Assembly: GCA_048264125.1 (NCBI GenBank) | Contig: JBLXDM010000001.1 | Coordinates: forward strand, 434,001 to 498,000 | Direction: 5' to 3' | Length of the DNA stretch: 64,000 nucleotides | DNA from: M1-B18 sp048264125 | Lineage (GTDB): Bacteria > Bacillota > Clostridia > Peptostreptococcales > Natronincolaceae | Part shown: positions 1 to 9,031 of the stretch, piece after piece | Layout: every line of letters begins with the position of its first letter | Numbering within the stretch: the first letter of the stretch is position 1 | Program-made: the position numbers and the translations under genes | Notes under the pieces: model-generated | The model's input: only the letters and a program-made list of their open reading frames with translations | What the model was told of the DNA's origin: nothing | Databases searched by the model: none

Positions 1-142
1 ATCCCCTCCAGATTATAAATTTTTAGACTCTAATCCATTATATTCCTAAAAAATATATGTGTTACTTTGGTTAATGAATAGTAATTCGCAAATAGGCATA
101 AAATGAAATATACGAGGCAGATTTTGGAGGGGGGTTTCTGTT

Positions 143-463
143 ATGAATAGTAATATTAAGGTCTATCATGGCAAAAATAGATATGGTTATATAAAGGGGG
201 AAATAGATAATTTTAGCTGGTATGCTTTGGTACATAAGGATTCTGTAGATTTCGGGCTTAATCCCGATGAGCTGGAGAGCGGCAATGGCAGAATTTCCAG
301 ACTATGCGTATACAAGGATATTCCTATGTCAAATTATACAAAGCGGCTTATTTATGCAAATTATAAGCGAAAATGGGATGTGTTTAATAACAGCTATGAG
401 CTGATGATACGAAATCTAGTGGAGTATTTGGATAGAATTTATTCAATTAAGGCAGTTAAATAA
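143..463 (+). CDS. Small hypothetical protein (106 aa)
   Basis: A short soluble protein with no signal peptide or membrane segment, rich in Tyr, Asn and Lys. A strong purine-rich ribosome site (GGAGGGGGG) lies upstream of the ATG. The segment GNGRISRLCVYKD followed by a basic C-terminal half loosely recalls small uncharacterised proteins of Firmicutes, but I cannot name a family with confidence. It is followed by pgsA on the same strand with about 100 bp between them, so linkage is possible. Function unknown; the call as a real gene rests on the ribosome site and uninterrupted frame. Confidence 0.6.
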   Translation: MNSNIKVYHGKNRYGYIKGEIDNFSWYALVHKDSVDFGLNPDELESGNGRISRLCVYKDIPMSNYTKRLIYANYKRKWDVFNNSYELMIRNLVEYLDRIYSIKAVK

Positions 464-560
464 TACTTTTTGAAGGATAAATGCTATAATAAACTTGTGT
501 ATATGTAAAATTATAGGGTACAAATTAACTGATCGGGGTTTGATCGGAAAGAGGGATGCC

Positions 561-1097
561 ATGAATATACCAAATTCTTTAACCGTGTTTAGATTTTTAT
601 TGGTTCCATTGTTCATATTTGTGTTTTTTTCATCTGCTGAGGCCAGTCTGCAATATTCAGTCTACATATTTATAGCAGCAGGGCTTTCGGATGTCTTAGA
701 TGGGTATATAGCAAGAAGGTATCAATTAATAACCAAATGGGGTCAGGCAATGGACCCTCTGGCCGATAAGCTCATGCAGTTAACTGTTTTAGTATGCTTT
801 ACTATAAAAAAATACGTGCCTATATGGGTGGTTACAATAATTGGGCTGAAGGAGCTTCTAATGATAAGCGGAAGCCTGTACCTTTACTTCAGAAAGCAGG
901 AAATCGTAATCCCCTCAAATAAATATGGAAAGCTGGCAACCATCGTGTTTTATGTGGCTATTATTTTTGTAGCCTTCAAAATCCCCCTCGGCAATATTAT
1001 GATGGGGGCTGCGGTGGTAATAACCGCCTATGCCTTTACCCGATACCTAAGGCTTGGTCTTAACGAAATCAAGAAAAATCATACAGGGGTATCTTGA
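561..1097 (+). CDS. pgsA: CDP-diacylglycerol--glycerol-3-phosphate 3-phosphatidyltransferase
   Basis: Integral membrane enzyme that makes phosphatidylglycerol phosphate from CDP-diacylglycerol and glycerol 3-phosphate, the committed step to anionic phospholipids. The CDP-alcohol phosphotransferase signature DG-x2-AR-x8-G-x3-D-x3-D is complete at about residues 47-69 (DGYIARR ... GQAMDPLAD). Several hydrophobic helices follow, and the length (178 aa) is normal for the family. I start at ATG 561 because GAGGG lies at the right distance and the protein then begins MNIPNSLTVFR as expected; an upstream in-frame start at 495 would add 22 unsupported residues. Other CDP-alcohol transferases are possible but less likely. 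Confidence 0.88.
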   Translation: MNIPNSLTVFRFLLVPLFIFVFFSSAEASLQYSVYIFIAAGLSDVLDGYIARRYQLITKWGQAMDPLADKLMQLTVLVCFTIKKYVPIWVVTIIGLKELLMISGSLYLYFRKQEIVIPSNKYGKLATIVFYVAIIFVAFKIPLGNIMMGAAVVITAYAFTRYLRLGLNEIKKNHTGVS

Positions 1098-1121
1098 CAA
1101 ATTTTGCGAATTAATTATAAT
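1094..1121 (+). promoter_or_regulatory. SigA-type promoter of the valS leader
   Basis: TTGACA (1094-1099), a 16-nt spacer and TATAAT (1116-1121). The -35 box overlaps the stop codon of pgsA, and the T-box leader begins about 25 nt downstream, so this should be the start of the valS transcript. Confidence 0.75.
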
Positions 1122-1146
1122 AGGCTATAAGTAAATAAATAAAGGC

Positions 1147-1379
1147 TGTGAAAAAGAAGAGTAGACAGTTCAACTTATTAGAGAGAAAAACCCTTGGGCT
1201 GAAAGGTTTTTTTAAGAAATGATTGTCGAAGGTAGCTTTGGAGCTTCTGCAGGGAAGTAGCAGTATCTGCAGACGGGAGATCGTTAAATCAATTGAGTGC
1301 CTATATGATTTTATATAGGAAATAAGGTGGTACCACGAATAATACCCTCGTCCTTACTTTTGGACTGAGGGTTTTTTTG
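1147..1379 (+). promoter_or_regulatory. T-box riboswitch, valine-type (specifier GUA)
   Basis: tRNA-sensing leader that allows readthrough into the valS transcript when uncharged tRNA-Val accumulates. Visible parts: the stem I start GAAGAGTA, an AGAGAG segment, the specifier region with GUA at 1232-1234 followed by GCUUUGGAGC, the T-box core AAGGTGGTACCACG (1324-1337), and an intrinsic terminator at about 1345-1378. The specifier was placed by aligning with the Thr and Phe T-boxes of this window, where the same position reads ACU and UUC. A small membrane-protein gene lies between this leader and valS. Confidence 0.93.
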
Positions 1380-1478
1380 TATTTAATTTTTACCTAAGCT
1401 GATACTAGCTGGAAAAGACTGGTTTCAATTAAGTGTAAATGAGTTGGGCAAAGTATATGAAGAAAGTGGGGGGTAGCA

Positions 1479-1685
1479 ATGGCATTTTACATAGGTGTTT
1501 TCTTTATCATTTTAGGTGCTGTCATGGTATATGGCACAGCTACAATAGCCAAACGCTTTAATATTACTACAGTGAAGGGCATTCTCTCGGTTAAGGTGGG
1601 GGGACTGCTGGTAACCATACTGGGGGCCATAATTATATTTTTGGCTCAATATCCGGAGCGGCTGAGATTTTTAAATATCGTTTAA
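1479..1685 (+). CDS. Small two-helix membrane protein
   Basis: A 68-residue protein with two hydrophobic helices (about residues 3-24 and 38-57), a short polar loop between them (AKRFNITTVKG) and a short charged C-terminus. GTGGGGGG precedes the ATG. It lies between the valine T-box terminator and valS, 19 bp upstream of valS, so it should be co-transcribed and under the same tRNA control. I do not recognise a family. The link to valine or translation is positional only. Confidence 0.7.
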   Translation: MAFYIGVFFIILGAVMVYGTATIAKRFNITTVKGILSVKVGGLLVTILGAIIIFLAQYPERLRFLNIV

Positions 1686-1704
1686 AATACTGAGGAGGGT
1701 TACT

Positions 1705-4365
1705 ATGAATAATAATTTACCAAAGAATTACGATCCACAGGAGTTTGAAGATCGCATTTACAAGCATTGGCTTGATAATAATTACTTTCACGCCAAGGTG
1801 GACCCCAATAAAAAGCCCTATTGTATAGTGCTGCCGCCACCAAACATAACAGGACAGCTTCATATGGGACATGCCCTAGATCATACGCTACAGGATGTGC
1901 TAATCCGTTGGAAGAGAATGCAGGGCTATGAAGCCCTATGGCAGCCGGGAACAGACCATGCCAGTATTGCTACAGAGGTTAAGGTGGTTGAAAAAATTAA
2001 AGCTGAGGAGGGCTTATCTAAGCTGGATGTCGGCAGAGAGGGCTTCCTTGAAAGAGCATGGAAATGGAAGGACGAGTATGGCGGAAGAATAGTAGAGCAA
2101 ATGCAAAAGCTTGGTGACTCCTGTGATTGGGAGAGAGAACGCTTTACTATGGATGCAACCTTAAATAAGGCAGTAACAGAGGTCTTTATTAAGCTATATG
2201 AAAAGGGCTTAATCTACAGAGGCAACAGGATTATAAACTGGTGTCCCGACTGTAAAACATCCCTTTCAGATGCCGAGGTTGAGCATGAGGAAAAGGCAGG
2301 GCATTTCTGGCATATCAAATATCCGATAAAGGATAGTGATGAATCCTTAGAGATTGCCACCACAAGACCGGAGACAATGCTGGGGGATACTGCAGTAGCG
2401 GTGCATCCTGAGGACCCAAGATACAAGCATCTCATAGGCAAAACCATCATATTGCCATTAATGGATAGGGAAATCCCGGTAATAGCAGATGACTATGTAG
2501 ACCCTGAGTTTGGCACTGGGGCGGTAAAAATAACCCCCTCCCATGACCCAAATGACTTTGAGGTTGGCTTAAGGCATAATTTGCCACAGATAGTGGTTAT
2601 GAATGACGATGCCTCCATAAATGAAAGAGGTGGCAAATATAAGGGCCTAAGCAGATATGAAGCAAGAAAGCAAGTCGTAAAGGACTTAGAGGAAATAGGA
2701 CTGCTGGTTAATATTAGAGAGCATACCCATAATGTTGGTCAGTGCTATAGATGTAATACTGTGGTGGAGCCAATAACCTCTGACCAGTGGTTTGTTAAGA
2801 TGGAGCAACTGGCAGCACCTGCAATTGAAGCCGTTAAAAATGGAAGCATTAAATTTGTACCCGATAGATTTTCAAAGATATATTTGCATTGGCTAGAGAA
2901 TATTAAGGACTGGTGTATTTCAAGACAGCTGTGGTGGGGTCATAGAATCCCGGCATATTATTGTCAGGATTGCGGAGAGGTTGTTGTAGCAAAAACAGCG
3001 CCACAGGGCTGCAATAAGTGCAGCAGCAGTAATATAAAGCAGGACGAGGATGTATTGGATACCTGGTTTAGCTCGGCCCTATGGCCCTTCTCGACTCTGG
3101 GATGGCCTGAGAACACTGAGGAATTAAAATACTTCTATCCTACGGATGTGCTGGTTACAGGCTATGATATCATCTTCTTCTGGGTGGTAAGGATGGCCTT
3201 CTCAGGACTGGAATTTATGGAGGAAATCCCCTTCAAGCATGTATTCATTCATGGCATTGTAAGGGATGCAGAGGGAAGAAAAATGAGTAAGTCCTTAGGT
3301 AATGGCATCGATCCTCTTGAAATTATTAAGGATTACGGCGCAGATGCCCTTAGATTTACACTTTTAACAGGAAATTCCCCGGGAAATGACATGCGTTTCC
3401 ATACAGAAAGGCTGGAGGCTAGCAGAAATTTTGCCAATAAGCTGTGGAATGCAACTAGATTTGTGCTGATGAATTTGGACGAGGAATTACCAGCCTATGA
3501 AGCTGTAAAGGACAGTATGAGTGCAGCTGATAAATGGATTATCTCAAGGCTTCAAAGGCTTGTAAAGGAAATGACAGAGAATCTTGAGAAGTTTGAGCTG
3601 GGAATAGGCGCGCAAAAGCTTTACGATTTTATATGGAATGAATATTGCGACTGGTATATTGAATTAGTAAAGCCAAGGCTCTATGGTGAGGATGTGGAAA
3701 AGCGTCAATCAGCCCAATATACCTTAACCTATGTTTTAGAGAACATATTGAAGCTGCTGCATCCATATATGCCATTTATAACTGAGGAAATATGGCAAGG
3801 AATACCTACTACTGAAGGCAGCGTAATTGTTGCTCAATGGCCCACTGCAAGGGAAGAGCTAATGGATGCCGATGCTGAGGAAAAAATGACCCTTGTAATG
3901 GAGGTTATCCGAAATATAAGGAATGTTAAGGTTCAGATGAATGTTCCTCCTTCAAGAAAGGCTAAAATCCTTGCGATTGTGGCAGATGGCGTAGTAGGAA
4001 GAATTATTGAGGATAATACACAATATATTATGACACTGGCAGGGGTATCTGAGATTCTATTCCTAGAAAACAGCGATACGATACCGGATGATGCCGTATC
4101 CATCCGTATTCAGGGAGCTGAGCTGTTTGTGCCATTGGATGATCTAATTGACTTTGATAAGGAAATAGAGCGTCTGGAAAAGGAAAAGGCAAAGCTGGAG
4201 TCAGAGATCCATCGTGTAGTGGTAAGGCTGGTGAATCCCGGATTTGTTAACAAGGCACCTGCCTCCCTCATCGAGGAGGAAAGACAGAAGCAGGCGAAAT
4301 TCCAGCAGCTGTTGGATGCTTTGCTTGAAAGGCTTGAGGGCTTGAAGAGGAAAGTGAATAAATAA
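1705..4365 (+). CDS. valS: Valyl-tRNA synthetase
   Basis: Class Ia synthetase (886 aa) charging tRNA-Val in the cytoplasm. The HIGH-type motif HMGH is at about residues 53-56 and the KMSKS motif at about 527-531, with the editing (CP1) domain between them containing TTRPETMLGDTAVAVHP. Zinc-ribbon cysteines are present (CPDC near 180; CQDCGE and CNKC near 420-440). An anticodon-binding domain and a C-terminal coiled-coil arm (LDDLIDFDKEIERLEKEKAK) complete the family architecture. The start has a GAGGAGGG ribosome site. Expression should be governed by the upstream T-box. Confidence 0.98.
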   Translation: MNNNLPKNYDPQEFEDRIYKHWLDNNYFHAKVDPNKKPYCIVLPPPNITGQLHMGHALDHTLQDVLIRWKRMQGYEALWQPGTDHASIATEVKVVEKIKAEEGLSKLDVGREGFLERAWKWKDEYGGRIVEQMQKLGDSCDWERERFTMDATLNKAVTEVFIKLYEKGLIYRGNRIINWCPDCKTSLSDAEVEHEEKAGHFWHIKYPIKDSDESLEIATTRPETMLGDTAVAVHPEDPRYKHLIGKTIILPLMDREIPVIADDYVDPEFGTGAVKITPSHDPNDFEVGLRHNLPQIVVMNDDASINERGGKYKGLSRYEARKQVVKDLEEIGLLVNIREHTHNVGQCYRCNTVVEPITSDQWFVKMEQLAAPAIEAVKNGSIKFVPDRFSKIYLHWLENIKDWCISRQLWWGHRIPAYYCQDCGEVVVAKTAPQGCNKCSSSNIKQDEDVLDTWFSSALWPFSTLGWPENTEELKYFYPTDVLVTGYDIIFFWVVRMAFSGLEFMEEIPFKHVFIHGIVRDAEGRKMSKSLGNGIDPLEIIKDYGADALRFTLLTGNSPGNDMRFHTERLEASRNFANKLWNATRFVLMNLDEELPAYEAVKDSMSAADKWIISRLQRLVKEMTENLEKFELGIGAQKLYDFIWNEYCDWYIELVKPRLYGEDVEKRQSAQYTLTYVLENILKLLHPYMPFITEEIWQGIPTTEGSVIVAQWPTAREELMDADAEEKMTLVMEVIRNIRNVKVQMNVPPSRKAKILAIVADGVVGRIIEDNTQYIMTLAGVSEILFLENSDTIPDDAVSIRIQGAELFVPLDDLIDFDKEIERLEKEKAKLESEIHRVVVRLVNPGFVNKAPASLIEEERQKQAKFQQLLDALLERLEGLKRKVNK

Positions 4366-4431
4366 TAGTATTAAATATAGAATTAGGAATAAGGACTACG
4401 AGTTCAGCCTTTAAAAGATGCGAAGAAATGG

Positions 4432-4464
4432 TGGCAGGGGTGTTTTTTCTCTGCTGCCTTTTTA
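4432..4464 (+). terminator. Intrinsic terminator after valS
   Basis: GGCAG...CTGCC stem followed by CTTTTTAA, about 65 bp past the valS stop codon and just before a MITE-like repeat. Confidence 0.6.
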
Positions 4465-4474
4465 ATATAATTCT

Positions 4475-4665
4475 TAATTGGGGAAATTGTATAATAAAGA
4501 TGAGTCATATGTTTATACAAAGCCAAAAGTTTCCTGCTTAGTGTCCCACGGGCTAATTCATTGAATTTAAAAGGTTATTAGCCCTAGACAATGCGCGATA
4601 AGCTTTTAACTTTGTATAAACTAAAATATATGCACTCCCTTGATAGTATACTATTTCCTCATCTA
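4475..4665 (+). repeat. MITE-like palindromic repeat, copy A
   Basis: About 190 bp with terminal inverted repeats (TAATTGGGGAAATTG at the left, a degenerate TATTTCCTCATCTA at the right). The internal arms are complementary: GTTTATACAAAG with CTTTGTATAAAC, and GGGCTAAT with ATTAGCCC. It is closely similar to copies at 23621-23811 (opposite orientation) and 37796-37989. It encodes nothing and sits between the valS terminator and folC. The flanking TA dinucleotides suggest a Tc1/mariner-IS630 type MITE, which is inference. Confidence 0.85.
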
Positions 4666-4729
4666 ATAAATATTTAATTATGCTATTTATGTTATGATAT
4701 TATAAGTAGAAAAATCAACGGAAGGATTG

Positions 4730-6034
4730 ATGACCTTGAATTATCAGGAGGCACTGGATTTTATACATGGAACCTACAAGTTTGGCAGCAAGCTGGGCTT
4801 AGAAAATATCACCTACTTATTGGATCTGCTGGGTAAACCACAGGAGGGCCTAAGGATAATACATATAGCCGGAACCAATGGAAAGGGCTCAACAGCAGCC
4901 TTCTTACATGGTGTATTGAAGGCGGCAGGCTATAGGGTGGGACTTTACACCTCCCCTTATTTACAATATTTCACTGAAAGAATTCAGATAAATGGTGTGG
5001 ATATACCGGAGGAACGCTTAGCCCTGCTGACGGCGTTGGTTAAGGAAAAAATTGAAATAATGGTGGCGGAGGGGAGAAATCATCCAACGGAATTTGAGGT
5101 GGTTACAGCCTTGGCTTTCTTATACTATGCTGAGGAAAAGGTGGACTATCTTGTACTAGAGGTAGGTCTGGGTGGGAGATTAGATGCCACCAATGTCATC
5201 AAGGACCCATTGCTTTCGGTAATTACACCAATAGGCTTTGATCATATGCAATATCTGGGAGATACACTGGAGCAGATTGCCTTTGAAAAGGGCGGAATAA
5301 TAAAGGAAAATGGCTATACGGTAGTTTATCCACAAAGGGATGAGGTTCTGAAGGTTTTTCAAGAGCTTTGCAGCAGCAGGAAGAATAGGCTGACGATTTC
5401 AGAAGCGTTAGATCTGGATGTAAGCTACAGCGGTATTGACTATCAGCAATTTTCAGTAGTAATACAGGGCAAGAATTATAAAGATATAAAAATAAAGCTG
5501 GCGGGTAACCATCAAATTTATAACTGCTGCAATGCACTGACAGCGATTGAGGTTTTGAAATCAGAAAGAGGACTGGCTATTGAAGACGAGGCAATATACA
5601 AGGGTCTTGCAGAAACCGGATGGCCCGGCCGTATGGAGGTAGTAAAGGAGAAGCCGCTGACTATAATAGATGGTGCCCACAATATCCACGGAGCAGAGGC
5701 CCTTAGTGGGAACATCCAGGCATTATTAGGGGGCTATAACATTACTCTTGTTATCGGTATGCTGGAGGATAAGGACATTGAAGGTTTCCTGAAGCTGATT
5801 ATTCCGCTGGTGGACAGGGTAGTGACCACTAGGCCAGATAATCCAAGGGCCTTGGGAGCAGAGGCCTTGAAGGAAAAGGTGCTTCCCTTCGGCAAGCAGG
5901 TATATGCTCATGATGATATCAATGAAGCAATAACAAAGGCTGAGGAGCTGACTGGCGAAAAAGAGGCTATATTATATGCTGGGTCGTTGTATATGATTGG
6001 TGCTGTTAGAGGGGTAATTTTGGGGATACAATAA
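4730..6034 (+). CDS. folC: Folylpolyglutamate synthase / dihydrofolate synthase
   Basis: ATP-dependent Mur-ligase-fold enzyme that adds glutamate to dihydropteroate or folates. The P-loop GTNGKGSTAAFLHG is at about residues 48-61. The cis elements HPTEFEVVTALAF and LVLEVGLGGRLDATN and the second-domain motif IDGAHNIHGAEAL are all present, and the length (434 aa) is typical. GGAAGG lies just upstream; TTG 4727, ATG 4730 and TTG 4736 are all possible starts, and I chose the ATG. The position downstream of valS is conserved in many Firmicutes, although here a repeat separates the two genes. Confidence 0.95.
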   Translation: MTLNYQEALDFIHGTYKFGSKLGLENITYLLDLLGKPQEGLRIIHIAGTNGKGSTAAFLHGVLKAAGYRVGLYTSPYLQYFTERIQINGVDIPEERLALLTALVKEKIEIMVAEGRNHPTEFEVVTALAFLYYAEEKVDYLVLEVGLGGRLDATNVIKDPLLSVITPIGFDHMQYLGDTLEQIAFEKGGIIKENGYTVVYPQRDEVLKVFQELCSSRKNRLTISEALDLDVSYSGIDYQQFSVVIQGKNYKDIKIKLAGNHQIYNCCNALTAIEVLKSERGLAIEDEAIYKGLAETGWPGRMEVVKEKPLTIIDGAHNIHGAEALSGNIQALLGGYNITLVIGMLEDKDIEGFLKLIIPLVDRVVTTRPDNPRALGAEALKEKVLPFGKQVYAHDDINEAITKAEELTGEKEAILYAGSLYMIGAVRGVILGIQ

Positions 6035-6052
6035 TTATTGATATATCATAAG

Positions 6053-6090
6053 AAAGGGTGGCATGGGATTCTCCGGCCACCTTTATGATT
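6053..6090 (+). terminator. Intrinsic terminator after folC
   Basis: AAAGGGTGGC ... GCCACCTTT stem-loop 20 nt past the folC stop; the T-tract is weak, so efficiency is uncertain. Confidence 0.5.
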
Positions 6091-6194
6091 TATATGCTTC
6101 TAGAGGAGCACATTTAAGCTAGGATAAGTTCGAGTGTATTACTAACAGTCAAGGAAAGAACAGGAGCTAATAGTTAAGGCATCACTTTGTATAC

Positions 6195-6698
6195 TTATTG
6201 AACATTACCCTTCAAAGCCTCAGACAGATTTGTAAAAAAGTCTGCTCCGAATAAAAAATATTGGAAATTTTCAGTCATAATTACATAATGGCCTTCAAAT
6301 TCCCTCCAGTAGCTATTCGACCCACTCTGATTAATTTTGTCAATAGATTTTTGAGTTTTAGGCGTCAAAATTTTTATATTGCTAATTATTTTACCGTCTT
6401 TAGCAAATTCAAGCCTATACAATTCCGTCATACTGATTCTGCTAATTCCAAGCTGAGAAGTATCTGTCAAGCCAACTCCTACAATACCTTTAAACGTATC
6501 CATCATGTATGCTGGATTATTAATGGTAGAAACTAATTCATTATTACTATAAATACTCAAGGTATCTGCATCAAGCAAATCAGTGTAGTTTTTTAGGCTA
6601 AACATTGGTTCCGTAATCACAATTAATAAAAATATTACCAATAATGTTATTAATATTTTGCCTTTACGTTTGAATCTAAACGGAGAATTGAACTTCAT
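6195..6698 (-). CDS. Membrane-anchored hypothetical protein (167 aa)
   Basis: Basic N-terminus (MKFNSPFRFKRKGK) followed by a single hydrophobic helix (ILITLLVIFLLIVI, about residues 15-28) and a ~135-residue domain predicted to be outside the membrane. There is no lipobox or recognisable catalytic motif. The ribosome site AAAGGGGGT lies on the complementary strand 7 nt before the ATG. It is a lone gene on the minus strand between folC and a short plus-strand gene. Function unknown; the topology is the only firm inference. Confidence 0.7.
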   Translation of the reverse strand: MKFNSPFRFKRKGKILITLLVIFLLIVITEPMFSLKNYTDLLDADTLSIYSNNELVSTINNPAYMMDTFKGIVGVGLTDTSQLGISRISMTELYRLEFAKDGKIISNIKILTPKTQKSIDKINQSGSNSYWREFEGHYVIMTENFQYFLFGADFFTNLSEALKGNVQ

Positions 6699-6932
6699 AA
6701 AATACCCCCTTTAAATACATAGTTTTAAAGCTAACAAGGCAAGTGGCGCATAATTATTATATGCCTTTTCCAACATAAAATAATTTTCTTAATCTAAAAC
6801 ACAATGAAATGCATTTAAAATACAAATTTGACAGTATTTCCTAAAGTCGCTTATTAATATTATAAATCAAACTTAGCCATATTTAAAGTGTACAATTCCG
6901 TTAGCAGGATCGTAAAGGACAAGAATAGCACA

Positions 6933-6975
6933 GCCTCCCCTTGAATATATTTAATTATATTTCAAAAGGGGAGGC
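6933..6975 (+). promoter_or_regulatory. Hairpin overlapping the leader of the 6986 gene
   Basis: Perfect 10-bp inverted repeat GCCTCCCCTT (6933-6942) / AAGGGGAGGC (6966-6975). The right arm contains a Shine-Dalgarno-like AAGGGGAGG that would be buried in the stem. No T-tract follows, so it does not look like a terminator. It may modulate translation of the small gene starting at 6986. Confidence 0.5.
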
Positions 6976-6985
6976 TGAGGGCTTT

Positions 6986-7204
6986 ATGGGATTAATATAT
7001 TTTAGACCCTTCAAAAGGCTTAGCAACAACCGAATTTTGTACCTTATAGATGTGATGACTAAAAAAATACAGGCAAATGATGTCCTCGTAGAATCAGAGG
7101 CATTGAATTTCAGCCAGTTAATCCGTGAGGCAAAAACACGAAAACTGTCCTTAAGCCCTGCTGAGCTTTATTCTAAAATTCTCTACAGTAGCCATATGGA
7201 TTAA
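6986..7204 (+). CDS. Small hypothetical protein (72 aa)
   Basis: Short cytoplasmic protein with no membrane helix, beginning MGLIYFRPFKRLSNN. I start at ATG 6986 because GAGG (6977-6980) is well spaced and the longer frame from TTG 6941 would begin inside a hairpin. The helical, charged C-terminal half (SQLIREAKTRKLSLSPAELY) suggests a small regulator or adaptor, but I recognise no family. It is monocistronic and followed after 130 bp by a beta-propeller gene. Confidence 0.55.
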   Translation: MGLIYFRPFKRLSNNRILYLIDVMTKKIQANDVLVESEALNFSQLIREAKTRKLSLSPAELYSKILYSSHMD

Positions 7205-7333
7205 CCCCTCAAATATCAATATGAACATATCTTAAGCTCCGTCATAAGATAATTAATATAAGCTTTATCGGAATAGTTATATTATTTGTTCGTCGGAGTT
7301 AAGATGCTGGGATATTGATAAAGAGGTGATGGG

Positions 7334-8272
7334 ATGAACTACCTATCTCAGGGGAATGTAATTGTATCTAATTTTTTTGAGGACTCAATTTCAATAGTAG
7401 ATACAATAGAAGGAAAAGAGGTTAAAAAATATTACCTAAATGAGAGGGGAAACTTTTATCCTCCTTTGCATTTTGGGCCTCATCATATTGCCTTAGATGG
7501 TAATTTGAGATATTTGTATATACCGAATTCCCACAACAATACCTTGTCTGTAGTAGACTTGATACTATTGAAGACAATCGATAATATCTCTGTAGGTAGC
7601 TGCCCAACTCAGGTTGTATTGTGTAAAAGGTATAATGGTATCTATGTAGCCAATGCTGATTCCAATAGCGTATCAAGGATCGGTCTGGATACCTTTTCCC
7701 TTAATCTTCAAATTCCAACCGGAGAATTGCCCCATGGTATGGTTATTAGCAGAGATCAGGAAAGAATCTATGTGGCTAATGCGCAGTCTCAAACCATTAC
7801 CGAGATTTTGACAAAAACCAATGAAAAAAGGGAAAGCCATACAGTGCCATGTTCGCCCTGGCATCTAGATATAAGCTACGATGGAAAATATCTTTTTGTA
7901 GTCAATTATTGCAGCTCCTATCAGCAAAAGGGTAAGATTCTTATGTATCAGCTGCCGGACATGAAGCTGATAAAGACGATTCAGATAGGTAAAATGCCAG
8001 TGGAGGTAGCCTCAGATCCAAAAACCGAAAGGCTCTATATTGCGGATTCTGATACTGACGAGGTATATATATACAATTTGAAAAATGATAGGCTGGAGGC
8101 CAGCATAGGGGTAAGTAGAATGCCCCACGGGTTAAAGCTGGATTATCACAGAAAGGTTTTATATGCAACCAGTATCAAGGATAACAGGCTAGAGGTAATT
8201 GATATTGATAAAAGAGCTTTGATCAAAAGCATAGACGTGGGTGAGGAGCCCACCAGCATTCTGTTATTATAG
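7334..8272 (+). CDS. YVTN/YncE-like beta-propeller protein
   Basis: 312 aa built from about seven repeats of ~40 residues carrying the YVTN-type pattern (IYVANADSNSVSRI, IYVANAQSQTITEI, LYIADSDTDEVYIY, LYATSIKDNRLEVI). This is a seven-bladed propeller of the YncE/surface-antigen repeat type. No signal peptide is visible, so it is either cytoplasmic or delivered to the spore or cell surface by another route. The ribosome site is GAGGTGAT before the ATG. Such domains usually bind ligands or proteins; the specific role is unknown. It ends at a good terminator. Confidence 0.8.
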   Translation: MNYLSQGNVIVSNFFEDSISIVDTIEGKEVKKYYLNERGNFYPPLHFGPHHIALDGNLRYLYIPNSHNNTLSVVDLILLKTIDNISVGSCPTQVVLCKRYNGIYVANADSNSVSRIGLDTFSLNLQIPTGELPHGMVISRDQERIYVANAQSQTITEILTKTNEKRESHTVPCSPWHLDISYDGKYLFVVNYCSSYQQKGKILMYQLPDMKLIKTIQIGKMPVEVASDPKTERLYIADSDTDEVYIYNLKNDRLEASIGVSRMPHGLKLDYHRKVLYATSIKDNRLEVIDIDKRALIKSIDVGEEPTSILLL

Positions 8273-8311
8273 AAAAAGAGACAAAGGAGATGGTATCTTT
8301 TGTCTCTTTAT
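8273..8311 (+). terminator. Intrinsic terminator (GAGACAAA family)
   Basis: AAAGAGACAAAGGAGA ... TCTTTTGTCTCTTTA stem-loop directly after the propeller gene. The stem sequence is nearly the same as those at 35696 and 35941. Confidence 0.75.
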
Positions 8312-8357
8312 TGTTGAGACAGAAGGAACCATCCCCCTTGGTTCAAGTCCCCTTGGC

Positions 8358-8885
8358 TTAATCAACCAAAAGATTAATGATTTCACCAAACAAATCCTGT
8401 GCTTTATTTTCCCATTTGTCACAAATCTGCTTTGCTTGCTTATTGCTGCTGACATTCAGCTTTATATTAATCATCGGAATGTCCTTCTCTATAACCTTTA
8501 GGGTTACTAGATATTCGTCTTCCTTCAGTTTAATATATTCTGCCTTTATTTCAGAGCTTTTTATAAGCTCCTTCTTCTTTATCTTCAGCAATGCATTTAT
8601 TTTCTCCAGCTGCTGCCTTGGAATTCTATTTATGAAATATTCCAAAGTCTTTCTGCCCTTTTCTGTAATTTCAAAAAGCTGATGATTTTCCTTGACCTCC
8701 TCAGTAATAAAGTCGGACTCCTTAAGCTCTGTAAGATATTGCTGGAAGGCAAAATAATTCATGATTTCATTTTCCAGCACTAAATCCGTAATTTGAGAAT
8801 TTGATATAGGAAGCTCCAGCTGTTTAAAGATATATAGAAGCAGAAGCTTTTGCTCTGCCAGTTGTTGAGAAGAATGTATAAACAT
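8358..8885 (-). CDS. DUF4364 family winged-helix protein
   Basis: 175 aa. The N-terminal half reads as a winged-helix DNA-binding domain (AEQKLLLLYIFKQLELPISNSQITDLVLE ... LFEITEKGRKTLEYFI), the layout of the clostridial DUF4364 family. The C-terminal half is a mixed alpha/beta domain. The ribosome site GAGGGTGG precedes the ATG. It is transcribed alone on the minus strand. A transcriptional regulator role is likely from the fold; its targets are unknown. Confidence 0.8.
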   Translation of the reverse strand: MFIHSSQQLAEQKLLLLYIFKQLELPISNSQITDLVLENEIMNYFAFQQYLTELKESDFITEEVKENHQLFEITEKGRKTLEYFINRIPRQQLEKINALLKIKKKELIKSSEIKAEYIKLKEDEYLVTLKVIEKDIPMINIKLNVSSNKQAKQICDKWENKAQDLFGEIINLLVD

Positions 8886-8973
8886 ATGTCCACCCTCTTT
8901 TTTAATCTGATATAAATATATTAATGTATTTTAGTGATTTTTGAAAGGGGGATTACGAAAATAAAAAATCAAA

Positions 8974-9016
8974 AGGAAAAAGGAGACACTAAAGCCTATT
9001 AGTATCTCCTTTTTTC
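8974..9016 (-). terminator. Intrinsic terminator of the spore protein gene
   Basis: On the minus strand, AAAAAAGGAGATACTAA ... TTAGTGTCTCCTTTTT forms a long stem 15 nt past the spore-protein stop codon. Confidence 0.75.
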
Positions 9017-9031
9017 TTAATGCATTTTTAG

